Positions 24,313-34,537 of a DNA stretch of 64,000 nt are shown one piece after another. Location: the NCBI GenBank assembly GCA_937859595.1, contig CALMAH010000014.1, positions 124,001 through 188,000 on the forward strand, in the 5' to 3' direction. The stretch is from an uncultured Acidobacteriota bacterium (GTDB taxonomy: Bacteria; Acidobacteriota; Blastocatellia; Pyrinomonadales; Pyrinomonadaceae). Below the pieces are notes generated by a model that worked only from the letters and a program-made list of their open reading frames with translations, was not told the origin of the DNA and ran no database searches. Both the position numbers and the translations under genes were made by a program. Positions within the stretch are counted from its first letter, which is position 1. Every line of letters starts with the position of its first letter.

Positions 24313-25767
24313 GTGATCTTTTTGGAGCTTTTTCGATTTTTCAGTATTAAGAAGTTCTTAATGACAACCTTCGGTATTTCTCGGATTCTAGTGGCGACCG
24401 GATTTATTAAGTTCGCGTCCCTGACAACGATCTTTGCCTGTTCATATGCGGATGGAGCTTTGTTTCCTACGCATTACGACCACATTAGAGCTACCCCGGT
24501 TATACTACTCGCAGAGCCGCATACAAAGAACGGAAACAAAGTCGATTTCCACATAAGGGAAGTCCTGAAAGGCGAATTCGCGGCTCAGGAGTTCTCTGCT
24601 TCGGAAGTGAATACCAGTTGTACGGAGATCAGATTTTTGCTTGAGTGGGAAACAACTCTTCCTCCTATTCTGGCAGCGAAACTACCCAGAAGGGTCCCAG
24701 GGTACCTGCTTTTTCTTGAGAGAGCAAAAGACAACTTGAGACTATCAATCAACGCAACCGAAAGGATGAATTCTCCCATCTGGGATTGGCAATCGTCAGA
24801 ATACCTAACGGCTATCAAGCATTTGATCAGTGTTAGTGAACGAAACGATTACGAAGCAGAGAAACGGGAGATGAAAGAGATCCTTCGAGTTGCTAAACGT
24901 GGGCGACAGCCAGAAAATTATCCAAAATCGTTGATCAAGTTGATCGAAGATTACCTGAACACACCAACGCCTGATAAGACCTTCAAAGATCTGGTTGAGA
25001 TCTTTCGACGTTCTAACTCCAAAGTGAAAAGGGATGTGCTTTGGGCATTCGCCTGGGGAGGTCATAGGGAGGCCGCAGAATTTTTCGAGAATATGCTCGA
25101 CTCCCCGATTCCTTTAAGCTATATAGGCCCGATCAGCCAATACATCACTACGACACGGCATGAGGCTTTGTTGGTTAGGCTTGGAAGGAACTACCCCAAA
25201 TTGAATAGATCAAGTCGCTGGCCATTAATGTGGGCTTTGATCAAAACCGCTGATGAAAGGCACATAGATCTCATGATGCAAGCATTGAGGTCTGCGAACA
25301 GAGAGGAGGCGGGCAGGCTGGCCGAATGGTTTGTCCGCTTCCCGAACGCCGAGGCAACAGAGATCGTGAAGAACCTTGTCGGTGGCGAGTACCAAGAAAA
25401 CTGGGAATTAACGTTTAGTCTTGCCGGCATGGGAGATAAGAACACTATCTTATGGGCCAAAGAGAATATGAATACCGATGACAAAGATCGGTGGGTCGCT
25501 TTCTATACAATTGCTCACTCACCTCTGCCCGAGGCCGATATCTTAGCAAGGGGTATTATTGAGGGTTCAGACAAAGCCGGACTCACAGCGCTTATTCAGG
25601 GATATAGGGATTCGCATAACCCACACAGGCACAATAGGTTACTAGACATCATCAGACTACCTGGAAAAGATGCCGAAGTTGTACATTGGTTGAAGAGAAC
25701 TCTCTTTTCGATGTGTCAAGATGGCGATGCTCGCTCATCCGAGTTGTTAAGCTTGCTGGAAAATTAG
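24313..25767 (+). CDS. secreted HEAT-like repeat protein, unrecognised
   Basis: Up to 484 residues. GTG 24313 overlaps an AAAGAGG ribosome site; ATG 24361 (MTTFGISRIL) is an equally possible start and would give a cleaner signal or lipoprotein segment (ASLTTIFAC). After an exported N-terminal domain of about 110 residues, the C-terminal 280 residues consist of irregular helical pairs resembling HEAT repeats (KVKRDVLWAFAWGGHREAAEFFENML; TEIVKNLVGGEYQENW). No enzyme motif is visible. Base composition is AT-richer than neighbouring genes. A strong terminator follows directly, so it is monocistronic. Confidence 0.75.
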   Translation: MIFLELFRFFSIKKFLMTTFGISRILVATGFIKFASLTTIFACSYADGALFPTHYDHIRATPVILLAEPHTKNGNKVDFHIREVLKGEFAAQEFSASEVNTSCTEIRFLLEWETTLPPILAAKLPRRVPGYLLFLERAKDNLRLSINATERMNSPIWDWQSSEYLTAIKHLISVSERNDYEAEKREMKEILRVAKRGRQPENYPKSLIKLIEDYLNTPTPDKTFKDLVEIFRRSNSKVKRDVLWAFAWGGHREAAEFFENMLDSPIPLSYIGPISQYITTTRHEALLVRLGRNYPKLNRSSRWPLMWALIKTADERHIDLMMQALRSANREEAGRLAEWFVRFPNAEATEIVKNLVGGEYQENWELTFSLAGMGDKNTILWAKENMNTDDKDRWVAFYTIAHSPLPEADILARGIIEGSDKAGLTALIQGYRDSHNPHRHNRLLDIIRLPGKDAEVVHWLKRTLFSMCQDGDARSSELLSLLEN

Positions 25768-25789
25768 AACGTCATGCTGACGTTTTTTT
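25768..25789 (+). terminator. intrinsic terminator
   Basis: AACGTCA-TGC-TGACGTT is a perfect 7-bp stem with a 3-nt loop, followed by five more T residues. It begins one base after the stop codon of the HEAT-like gene. Confidence 0.88.
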
Positions 25790-25807
25790 GGCCTATCCAA
25801 TGATTGA

Positions 25808-27814
25808 TCACGAAATAGGAAAAGAAGAAAAGCAGGAACTTAAGCCGTTAGGAACGAAGTTGTCCGTCCAGATTTGGAAGACAAGCAAAGTCCAAAGCTC
25901 CTTATGATGAGAAGCAGCGGCGGATTCGTGTTCATATATCAGTTTTTGCACATATTCGGCATTGAACAGGCCCTGCTTTTTTAGTCTGTCGGGCGAGAGC
26001 ATTTCACGCATCAGCGGGTTGAGCCGCCCCTTGAGCCATTCGGCGATGGGTATGCCAAAGCCCTTTTTGGGGCGGTGAAGTATGTCGTGCGGAAGTATTT
26101 CCTTCATCGCTTCTTTGAGAATGACCTTGCCGCTTTTGCCTTTGAGCTTGTATTCCACTGGTATCGAGGCGGCAAATTGGCCGATTCGCGGGTCGAGAAA
26201 AGGAGCGCGTGTTTCGAGACTGACGGCCATTGCCGCACGGTCAACCTTGGTCAGAATGTCCTCAGCCAGATAATAGTTGATGTCGGCATACTGCATCTGC
26301 TCGATGATGTTCTTTGCATCCGAACCGCCGACAAGTTCACGAACGCCGCGATAGACATCGGCATCAGTGTGTTCAAGAACGTCATTCGTGAAAAGCTGTT
26401 CGTGCTGGTCAAGCGAAAACGAGCCGAACCAGGAATGGTGCCTTGCGACCTCGTCATACTTCGAGGCGCGAACGAATCGTTTTGCCTTATATTCGAACGA
26501 GAGATTTTTTGTCGAAACGGGAAGAGCATTCACTAGCGGCTCTATCAAGCCGCTGCGTATGATCGCAGGCAGCGCCAGGTATCTCGCCGCGACCTTGTGG
26601 CCGTAGTACATCGGGTAACCCGCGAAAAGTTCGTCGCCGCCGTCTCCGCCCAGCGCGACCGTAACATGCTTGCGAACAAATCTTGCCAGCAAATATGTCG
26701 GAATAAGCGAGCCGTCAGACATCGGTTCATCCAGCCATTTGCCTATCTCAGATATTAGATCGCCAGCCTTTTCGGCGGACAGACGATCTTCATAATGCTC
26801 TGTATTCAGGTGGTTTGCGACCCGGCGTGCATATTTTGATTCGTCAAAGCTGTCTTCCTCAAAACCGATAGAAAAGGTTTTTACCCGTTCGGTCGCGTGC
26901 TGAACGGCAAAGGCCGCGACCGTCGACGAATCGATGCCACCTGAGAGTAGAATGCCGAGCGGGACGTCTGAGACAAGCCGCATGCGGACGGCGTCGGAGA
27001 GGAGGTCTTTAAGCTCTTCGGACGGAGCGCGGACGCTCTTGTCCGCATCGCCGGTTCCTCCGGCGATGCTAACTTGGCCATTCGGGTCTCTTCGCGTCGA
27101 AGCGACGCTCATGCGGACAGGAGTGTCCGCGCTCCAGTTTAAGTCCCAATAGCGACGTGCTTTTACTTCACCGTTTTCGACCGCCAGAACATGAGCGGCC
27201 GGGAGTTTTTGGATGCCTTGGTAGATGGACATCGGTGCCGGCACATAGTCGAATGAAATGTAGTGGCGGAGCGCGTTCAGGTCGAGTTCCGGCTTGACGG
27301 AAGGATGGGCAAGCATCGCCTTGGGCTCCGAAGCCCACATCAATTTCCCGTCAAAGACCCCGTAATAAAGCGGCTTTTCACCAAAGCGGTCGCGTGCGAT
27401 GATCAGCTTTTTCGCCCGGGTGTCCCAAAGCGAAAACGCGTACATGCCGTTGATATGATCGAGCAGGCCTTCGCCGTATTCTTCGTAAAGATGCGGAAGT
27501 ATCTCGGTGTCTGACCGGGTTGTGAACTTGTGGCCTTTTTTTTCGAGCTCCGCGCGGACCTCGCGATAGTTATAAAGCTCGCCATTCATCATCACGACGA
27601 CCGAACGATCACAATTAAACACCGGCTGGTCGCCGGTCTTGAGATCGATGATTGAAAGCCGCCGCATCCCGAGCGCGACCCTATCATCAAGCCACAATCC
27701 CTCGCTGTCCGGCCCGCGATGCACGATCCGCTCGCACATCGAGTGCAGCACCGCCTCGGCGTCGTGGTTTGAGTCAGATTGTTTCAGGTTTATCCAACCG
27801 GTGATGCCGCACAT
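25808..27814 (-). CDS. asnB: asparagine synthetase (glutamine-hydrolysing) with repeat insertion
   Basis: A 668-residue class II amidotransferase. MCGITGWINL gives the N-terminal Cys nucleophile of the glutaminase domain (about 1-210). The synthetase domain has the ATP loop LLSGGIDSS (about 287-295) and LGGDGGDELFAGYPMY. It makes asparagine from aspartate, or amidates a cell-surface precursor, as AsnB relatives beside glycosyltransferases often do. Residues about 227-264 ([12 protein letters not shown] ... DKSVRAP) are encoded by a palindromic repeat element at 27024-27135 and interrupt the normal join between YWDLNW and SEELKDLL. The frame is kept. Confidence 0.93.
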   Translation of the reverse strand: MCGITGWINLKQSDSNHDAEAVLHSMCERIVHRGPDSEGLWLDDRVALGMRRLSIIDLKTGDQPVFNCDRSVVVMMNGELYNYREVRAELEKKGHKFTTRSDTEILPHLYEEYGEGLLDHINGMYAFSLWDTRAKKLIIARDRFGEKPLYYGVFDGKLMWASEPKAMLAHPSVKPELDLNALRHYISFDYVPAPMSIYQGIQKLPAAHVLAVENGEVKARRYWDLNWSADTPVRMSVASTRRDPNGQVSIAGGTGDADKSVRAPSEELKDLLSDAVRMRLVSDVPLGILLSGGIDSSTVAAFAVQHATERVKTFSIGFEEDSFDESKYARRVANHLNTEHYEDRLSAEKAGDLISEIGKWLDEPMSDGSLIPTYLLARFVRKHVTVALGGDGGDELFAGYPMYYGHKVAARYLALPAIIRSGLIEPLVNALPVSTKNLSFEYKAKRFVRASKYDEVARHHSWFGSFSLDQHEQLFTNDVLEHTDADVYRGVRELVGGSDAKNIIEQMQYADINYYLAEDILTKVDRAAMAVSLETRAPFLDPRIGQFAASIPVEYKLKGKSGKVILKEAMKEILPHDILHRPKKGFGIPIAEWLKGRLNPLMREMLSPDRLKKQGLFNAEYVQKLIYEHESAAASHHKELWTLLVFQIWTDNFVPNGLSSCFSSFPIS
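27024..27135. repeat. REPIN-like element, family I, inserted in asnB in frame
   Basis: Two facing palindromes, GCGGACG-CTCT-TGTCCGC (27029-27046) and GCGGACA-GGAG-TGTCCGC (27113-27130), lie between GGAGC and GCTCC ends. They share CATCGCCGGTTCCTCCG and CGACGCTCATGCGGAC with the element at 8459. It is translated as part of AsnB. Confidence 0.88.
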
Positions 27815-28210
27815 CTTTCAATGACGCCGAATTCAAATTTCGGGAAAGTGGTTAACTCAAAGCCGATTCTGGTTGGCAAGAGTCTGGTATCAAACCAATC
27901 GCTCTTATCCTCGTCATATATCTGCCAAAATCTGCTCGTTACTATTACTGAATCGTGGAATCTAAGGCTGCTAAACTCAGTTTCTGAAACAAATTCGACG
28001 TGGTCGCGGACTATGAAACACAAGTCGAGAAAAGGTTCTGTCGTTTGATCTTCGAATAAGCTAACCGCAATCAGACTTTCGTTCTCCCAAATGGTCAACT
28101 CCAGACGAATTGAACCGAAGACCTTTTGAAAGTAATGAGAGGTAAAGAATTCATCTGTCTCTGGCATGACGCCAAGACACTCGACAACCTCATAATCTTT
28201 CCATCTTAGT

Positions 28211-28218
<8 letters not shown>
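27790..28218 (-). CDS. uncharacterised small protein
   Basis: About 142 residues (MPKLRWKDYEVVECLGVMPETDEFF...), beginning at ATG 28218 or TTG 28224. It has alternating strands and no signal or membrane segment (RLELTIWENESLIAVSLFED; PFLDLCFIVRDHVEF). The AT-rich codon use differs from asnB and the glycosyltransferase on either side. Its 3' end overlaps the asnB start by 25 bp and its 5' end overlaps the glycosyltransferase end by 8 bp. It resembles single-domain immunity-type proteins in style but I recognise no family. Confidence 0.65.
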
Positions 28219-29215
<997 letters not shown>

Positions 29216-29313
29216 GGTAAACGATACTATTTAGAATCATCACGCTGGAAAATTCAATTTGCAGACTCAGTTTTATGAGTCTAAACTCCTTCGAAACGGA
29301 GAGAATTTATTCA

Positions 29314-30360
29314 ATGAACAGACGCAACTTCATTTCGTTACCGCTTTTCGGAGTCCCACTACTGCTTGGCTCCCGAGCAAGTGCGCAGAAGAAGTTCGAA
29401 ACGAGATCAACAATGCGGGTTCGTTTGCCGGCGATCGTTTCGACGTGGGACAGCGGCGTAAAGGCGAATGCGGCGGCGTGGCCGTTACTGCAGAAGGGCG
29501 GACGGGCATTGGATGCGGTCGAGGCGGCGGGGCGGGCGTCCGAAGAAGAGATAAGCTGCTGCGTGGGTCTGGGCGGCAATCCCGACCGCGACGGTAAGGT
29601 GACCCTCGACGCCTGCATCATGGACGGCAACGGCGATTGCGGCGGCGTTTCATTTCTTGAGCGAATAAAACACCCTGTTTCGGTGGCCCGCAAGGTAATG
29701 GAAACCACGCCGCACGTGCTGCTTTCGGGCGAAGGCGCGCGGCAGTTTGCCATTGAGAACGGCTTTCCGCTGGAAAGCGGCGAACTCTCGCCCGACGCAG
29801 AAAAGGCGTGGAAAGAATGGCTTAAAAGATCGGAATACAAGCCGGTTATCAATATAGAGAATTTAAAACCGCGGGCGATGTCGCGCGGGTTTGCCCCGTA
29901 TGTTTTCGACGACGGCTCGTTCAATCATGACACGATGGGAACCGTCGCGATCGACGCGAAAAACAATCTTTCCGGCATGGTCACAACAAGCGGCATGGGC
30001 TTTAAGATGCGGGGCCGTGTGGGCGATTCGCCTATAATCGGAGCCGGGCTTTTTGTCGATAACGAGGTTGGCGCGGCGACCAGCTCCGGCGTCGGCGAAG
30101 AGGTGATACGCATCTGCGGCACGCATACCGTCATCGAACAAATGCGCGCTGGCCGCTCGCCCGAACAGGCCTGCCGAGAGGCCATCCGCCGCATCGTAAA
30201 ACGCGACCCGGCAAAGGCCAAGGAATTTCAGGTCGGATTTCTCGCTCTATCAAGAAAAGGAGAGATCGGGGCGTTTGCCATACAAAAAGGATTTACTTTT
30301 TCCTTAACAAACTCGCAGTTTCCTGAAGGGAAAGTGTTTGAGGCGAAGAGTTATTTTTAG
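29314..30360 (+). CDS. N4-(beta-N-acetylglucosaminyl)-L-asparaginase / isoaspartyl peptidase family, Tat-exported
   Basis: A protein of about 348 residues with a twin-arginine signal (MNRRNFISLPLFGVPLLLGSRASA). It belongs to the Ntn-hydrolase asparaginase-2 family. The precursor would self-cleave before the threonine in FNHDTMGTVAID, which then becomes the nucleophile. GGRALDAVEAAGRASEE and MVTTSGMGFKMRGRVGDSPIIGAG are typical of glycosylasparaginases. ATG 29314 is chosen because the Tat signal begins there and CGGAGAG lies upstream. Its stop codon lies inside a bidirectional terminator. Confidence 0.92.
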   Translation: MNRRNFISLPLFGVPLLLGSRASAQKKFETRSTMRVRLPAIVSTWDSGVKANAAAWPLLQKGGRALDAVEAAGRASEEEISCCVGLGGNPDRDGKVTLDACIMDGNGDCGGVSFLERIKHPVSVARKVMETTPHVLLSGEGARQFAIENGFPLESGELSPDAEKAWKEWLKRSEYKPVINIENLKPRAMSRGFAPYVFDDGSFNHDTMGTVAIDAKNNLSGMVTTSGMGFKMRGRVGDSPIIGAGLFVDNEVGAATSSGVGEEVIRICGTHTVIEQMRAGRSPEQACREAIRRIVKRDPAKAKEFQVGFLALSRKGEIGAFAIQKGFTFSLTNSQFPEGKVFEAKSYF

Positions 30361-30416
30361 CCACAGAGCACACAAAGAAAAACCAATAAGATCTCTGTGC
30401 CCTCTGTGGCTAAAGC
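30354..30416. terminator. bidirectional hairpin terminator / repeat
   Basis: TTAGCCACAGAG (30357-30368) and CTCTGTGGCTAA (30402-30413) are a perfect 12-bp inverted repeat between two convergent genes. T and A runs lie on the outer flanks. The asparaginase stop TAG is part of the left arm. Similar GCCACAGAG repeats are common between genes in many bacteria, and the fragment TTAGCCACGAATTGCACG near 63756 is of the same style. Confidence 0.75.
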
Positions 30417-30737
30417 TCACCTTATCTGCGCGCCGGAACTAACATGAAAATGCAGATGCTTTGAATCCTGATAATTTCCCAGGTTTGTCAAAACTCGCGC
30501 TGCTCCGGTTTCCTGATAGATCTTTGCCGATACCTGTTTTATTACTTCAAAGATCTCGATCAAAAGCTCGTTGTCGGCTTCTAGCACGGAAGCCACGTGC
30601 CGCTTAGGCACCACGACGATATGCACCGGCCAAAAGGGCCTGGTGTGGTGATAGGCCAGGACGTTGTCGGTCTCGATCACCTTTTCGACAGGTGTTTTAC
30701 CGGAAAACACTTCGTCACAGTAAAAATCGTCAGTCAT
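30417..30737 (-). CDS. HIT-family nucleotide hydrolase
   Basis: A 106-residue histidine-triad protein with HLHFHVSS (HxHxH) near its end and VHIVVVPKRHVASVLE before it. HIT proteins cleave nucleoside phosphoramidates and related nucleotides. The Zn-binding Cys pair found in some members is absent. Its start overlaps the preceding same-strand methyltransferase's end by 8 bp, so they are co-transcribed. Confidence 0.9.
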   Translation of the reverse strand: MTDDFYCDEVFSGKTPVEKVIETDNVLAYHHTRPFWPVHIVVVPKRHVASVLEADNELLIEIFEVIKQVSAKIYQETGAARVLTNLGNYQDSKHLHFHVSSGAQIR

Positions 30738-31494
30738 TTTTTCTCGCCACGATAACGATCGATACCCCGAATGGAAAATTGAACTTTTTAAGCCACAGTC
30801 GTTCCGCAGAAAATATCCTGCCGAAGAGGCCGTTAAGGGCCGAGATGTTTACGTTGTTCTCAGATTCGGGTTTGATGCCCGTTATCCGCATTAGCGTACG
30901 ACCGCCGAGTATTGGGGCAAAGAACGTAAAATTTGCGTATGTTGCACGTTCTACCTTAAAACCAGCCTTTTCCAGCCGCTCGACGATCTGCTTTTTGGTG
31001 TACCGGATACGGTGGTTCGAAATATCGTCCTGGACACCCCAGAGCCACATAAATGCGGGTACAAAGATCAGCGAATAACCGCCGGCTTTAGTAACGCGGT
31101 GCATTTCTTTTAGTCCGGCGACGTCATCGTCAAGATGTTCGACCACGTCGAGTGCCGTCGTTATATCGAATGTCTCATCCTCATATGGGAGAGTCTCGGC
31201 CAGGCCTTTTTGCACGGTCAAGCCTTTTTGACGGCAAAATTCGAGCGCCTCGTCCGAAACATCGACACCCTCTGCATTACCATACTGAGCCAACATCTCC
31301 AGATTGGCACCGGTGCCGCAGCCGACGTCCAGAATTTTGAATGACGAGTGACGAGTAACGAGTAACGAAGAAATTTTCTTTAGAAAAGTTTCGAGGATCG
31401 CCCGGCGGCCAACAAACCACCAATGCTTGTCCTCCACGCGATCCATTATCGCGTAGGTATGCTGCTCCATCTCCTGCGGAAGTGAGGAACTCAT
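30730..31494 (-). CDS. class I SAM-dependent methyltransferase
   Basis: A 254-residue methyltransferase. FKILDVGCGTGANLEML is motif I, ITTALDVVEHLDDD motif II, and GGYSLIFVPAFMWLWG follows. The C-terminal part has a hydrophobic stretch (TYANFTFFAPILGG; LKKFNFPFGVSIVIVARKND) like methyltransferases that act near membranes or on glycolipids. It is coupled to the HIT gene. Substrate unknown. Confidence 0.87.
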   Translation of the reverse strand: MSSSLPQEMEQHTYAIMDRVEDKHWWFVGRRAILETFLKKISSLLVTRHSSFKILDVGCGTGANLEMLAQYGNAEGVDVSDEALEFCRQKGLTVQKGLAETLPYEDETFDITTALDVVEHLDDDVAGLKEMHRVTKAGGYSLIFVPAFMWLWGVQDDISNHRIRYTKKQIVERLEKAGFKVERATYANFTFFAPILGGRTLMRITGIKPESENNVNISALNGLFGRIFSAERLWLKKFNFPFGVSIVIVARKND

Positions 31495-31568
31495 TTCAAT
31501 ATTTTGCCATAGTTGCGAGAAAGAAGCCTTAAGATCATTATTCGAGTGACCCTTAACTCAAGAGGATT

Positions 31569-33320
31569 TCACCATATATTAAGATCCAGGCACCTTTTTA
31601 GGCTTGATGCAAGTTGACGATCGATGCTCCTTAGAGTTTCGTAATATCCCACGGCCTCATCACGAAAACCGAGCTTAAGAGCAAGAACACCGGCATTAAA
31701 TAATGTGGACGAATTTCTCGGCATTATCGATAGCGAGCGCCTGTACATTGCCATTGCTTCCTGTCTCTTGCCGTTATCTCGCAGGTGATTCGCAAAGGCT
31801 AGCATTATATTCGGTGTGTCTGGTTTGAGGTCTATCACTCGGGCGTAAGCCGCCGAAGCTGCGTCAATTTCACCCCTTGACTGATGAATAATAGCCATCC
31901 CGAGGTAAGCTCCGGGATAATCACCTTTTATCGACGATCGTCTGTAGGCATCAAAAGCCTTATCATTCAGACCTGCTTCTGCGTAAACAACACCGATCAT
32001 TTGATATATCGCCGGATCTGGGGGATCGAGTTCGTATATCTCCGAAACATACTTTTCTGCTTCCACAATTCGATTCATTTGGCCGAGCAGTCGAATAAGA
32101 TCAAGCCTTTTTTGCACGTCCTTAGGTGTTGATTCGACCTCGATAGTAAGGTCATTGATCCTACCGGAGTTCATCTGCCTTGACCTTGCAACTCGAAGAA
32201 ACATTTGAAGTATCTCTTCATCGGGACTTTTCACAAGCGCAGCTTCAAAGTATTTGATCGCATTCTCAAAATCGGCTATGGACATATAGGCGGTTCCCAA
32301 CCCGGCGAGAACATATGTGTCGTCTGGACTAATCTCATATGCCTTCTGAAAAGCTCTGATAGCTTCTTCTTTGCGATGAAGAGTGGAAAGGTTCTTGGCA
32401 AGCTCGAGTTGAAATGTGGGGTTAGAAGGTACCCTAGAGACAAGTTCGTTCAATAAATCTACAGCTTCCTGCGGCCGTCCCATTCGGGAAAGGCTTACAG
32501 CTCTGTAATATGCTGCATCACCTATCCTTCTGGTCGATGTCGGAACCCTGGAAAAGGATTCGGCAGCTTCTCTATGTTGTCCAAGCTCGAAAAAGATCAA
32601 TCCCATGGCATAATTGCCGTACGGGTCATCTCTATTTAGCTCAAGTGCACGCCGTGCCTGCTCAAGAGATTCAGTGTCTCTTCCCAAACGAAGATAGACC
32701 TCGGCCAGGCGTCCGTGAAATGGAGCTACACCAGGGCGAAACAAAATGAGACTTTCGAGAAGATTTGCAGCATGAGGAAGATTTTTTGCGATCAGGTGGA
32801 GTTCTATAGCCGTGATCAGGATCAACTCGCTTTGACGAAATCTTGAGACTGCTTTGTCGGCTATGGCTAATATCTCATTGAAATTATGGCCTGAATGTTC
32901 CAAAGCCTGCAGTCTGGCTGCGTGGACCCTTTCGGAATCCGGACTCAGACGTATACCCGTATCACATGCATCGAGTGCATCGATGTGCTTTTTCTGCATA
33001 CTTAGAGCAGTGCACAACCCGCCATAAAACTCACCGTTTTGGGGATCAAGATCAATCGCTCTTCTATATGCCGACTCCGCCCCCTCCGGTTCGTTAAGTG
33101 CTAATAGCACCGCGCCAATATTCGCATGGGTTGAGGGCTGGCGACTGTCCATCGAGGCACTTTTCTGAAAGACCGCAAGTGCATTCTGATAATCTCGTTC
33201 GCGTAGGAGCCTTATCCCTTCATTGAAAAGATCTTCTGCCGTTGCCTGAAATTCACCTTGTCCAGAGACAGATACGCACGAAACAACGACAATAAAGTAC
33301 AGTAAATAGGGTCTTTTCAT
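31569..33320 (-). CDS. secreted tetratricopeptide repeat protein
   Basis: About 583 residues with a signal peptide (MKRPYLLYFIVVVSCVSVSG). Nearly the whole mature part is TPR repeats of 34 residues, roughly 13-15 of them; examples are ALAVFQKSASMDSRQPSTHANIGAV and GSAYRRAIDLDP-like units. TPR arrays bind partner proteins, here outside the cytoplasm. ATG 33320 fits the signal peptide better than 33335. The gene is AT-rich compared with neighbours. No enzymatic domain is seen. Confidence 0.88.
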   Translation of the reverse strand: MKRPYLLYFIVVVSCVSVSGQGEFQATAEDLFNEGIRLLRERDYQNALAVFQKSASMDSRQPSTHANIGAVLLALNEPEGAESAYRRAIDLDPQNGEFYGGLCTALSMQKKHIDALDACDTGIRLSPDSERVHAARLQALEHSGHNFNEILAIADKAVSRFRQSELILITAIELHLIAKNLPHAANLLESLILFRPGVAPFHGRLAEVYLRLGRDTESLEQARRALELNRDDPYGNYAMGLIFFELGQHREAAESFSRVPTSTRRIGDAAYYRAVSLSRMGRPQEAVDLLNELVSRVPSNPTFQLELAKNLSTLHRKEEAIRAFQKAYEISPDDTYVLAGLGTAYMSIADFENAIKYFEAALVKSPDEEILQMFLRVARSRQMNSGRINDLTIEVESTPKDVQKRLDLIRLLGQMNRIVEAEKYVSEIYELDPPDPAIYQMIGVVYAEAGLNDKAFDAYRRSSIKGDYPGAYLGMAIIHQSRGEIDAASAAYARVIDLKPDTPNIMLAFANHLRDNGKRQEAMAMYRRSLSIMPRNSSTLFNAGVLALKLGFRDEAVGYYETLRSIDRQLASSLKRCLDLNIW

Positions 33321-33440
33321 AGAGCTTACTCGCACTCAGCAAAAAAGCCGGTGCCAAAACAATAGACCTGTTTCGAGAATTATAGATAAAAAATGCAGTC
33401 AATGGAAGATTCTTTGCAGATGATATAGTAAACCGCCGAT

Positions 33441-34088
33441 TCAGTCGTATTTTAGTCCGAGCAATTCACTTACCAGCGGACCTTCGTTCCGGCCGCGTTC
33501 AAGGCCATAGCTTTGTCGGAGCCGGCGGGCAATGCCGTCTTCGTCGACGAAATAGATTCCGTTCTCATTTTCTCGGCCCAGTATCATCAGTTGCAGGCCC
33601 TCTTCGAGATATTCGTCTTTATTTATACACAGCATATACTCGGCCGAGGTACGATGGGCGTCCCATTCAAGCTCGAATAGCGTCGGGTCAAAAAGGCTCA
33701 GCGGATTTGTGCCCGCACGCGAAAGACTTTCTATCACCCTGGCAAAATCGTAGGCATGGCGACCCTCGTGAACGAACGTGCCCTCACATCCGCGTCGCCC
33801 TCCATTGTCAATTGTCTCTTCGGCGATCGTGATGTACACCTGGCCTAGTGCTTCGCGGAGGCTCAATGCCCCCTCCGCGATGCTTTCGTTTGTTGTCGAA
33901 CGATCGATCAGGCCGGTGATACCGGAGGCCTTTACTTTGCTGACAGGCTTTACGCAAACAAGCATTTCCGACCCAAGAATATGCTCCGCAACCATCCGAT
34001 GAGAGTTATTGCCGCGTACAGCTATAGTCTCAAGCGCATCCTCGACCGAACCGCGGTACTCCTTCGCAATGCCCTTTTCAAATTTCAA
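33441..34088 (-). CDS. uncharacterised protein with HExxH motif
   Basis: A 215-residue protein that I do not recognise. It contains FVHEGRHAYDFA (H107, E108, H111), the zinc-protease signature HExxH, and a downstream ELEWDAHRTSAEY segment that could supply the third ligand. No signal peptide or membrane segment is seen. The C-terminal half includes IYFVDEDGIARRLRQSYG. A cytoplasmic metallopeptidase or metal-binding protein is plausible from the motif only. Confidence 0.7.
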   Translation of the reverse strand: MKFEKGIAKEYRGSVEDALETIAVRGNNSHRMVAEHILGSEMLVCVKPVSKVKASGITGLIDRSTTNESIAEGALSLREALGQVYITIAEETIDNGGRRGCEGTFVHEGRHAYDFARVIESLSRAGTNPLSLFDPTLFELEWDAHRTSAEYMLCINKDEYLEEGLQLMILGRENENGIYFVDEDGIARRLRQSYGLERGRNEGPLVSELLGLKYD

Positions 34089-34116
34089 GACTTTTGTTCC
34101 GTCTGGACATCAGAAT

Positions 34117-34533
34117 CTAGCTAAACCAACCAAATAAAAGAACTCCCGCAAGAAGCACAGTTATTGAAATGAGATAAATTTCTAATAGCACGATCAGAAG
34201 ATTCAATTTAGTCAATGATGTTATCGATTCCGTCATCTCATCAAGTCTATTTAAATTGACTCCTCGTTTACGGACCCAGCTAAAAAGCATTAGAGAAACA
34301 GCGGCCATCACAAAGACGACAAATCCTGAGATCAATAATCGTGTCGAAATAAGGAAAACAAATACGAGAAAGAGAATAAATCCGAGCCACCATGAAAAAA
34401 GAGTTGTCACAAAGATAGCGGCGGCGAAAATAGAATAAAGCAGCGTTTGGATAACATGATCTTTCAAAGACGCCAGGAGATCTTTATCATCTGCATGATT
34501 CTTATGAGACGAATCAATATTCATACGGAACAC
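34117..34533 (-). CDS. small membrane protein
   Basis: Up to 138 residues (GTG 34533 or ATG 34524). Three to four hydrophobic segments: TLLYSIFAAAIFVTTLFSWWLGFILFLVFVFLI, SGFVVFVMAAVSLMLFSWV, and LIVLLEIYLISITVLLAGVLLFGWF. A hydrophilic helix between them (NLNRLDEMTESITSLTKLN) may form a coil. AT-rich. It lies between a possible metalloprotein and a methyltransferase, all on the minus strand. Function unknown. Confidence 0.65.
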   Translation of the reverse strand: MFRMNIDSSHKNHADDKDLLASLKDHVIQTLLYSIFAAAIFVTTLFSWWLGFILFLVFVFLISTRLLISGFVVFVMAAVSLMLFSWVRKRGVNLNRLDEMTESITSLTKLNLLIVLLEIYLISITVLLAGVLLFGWFS

Positions 34534-34537
34534 TCAC

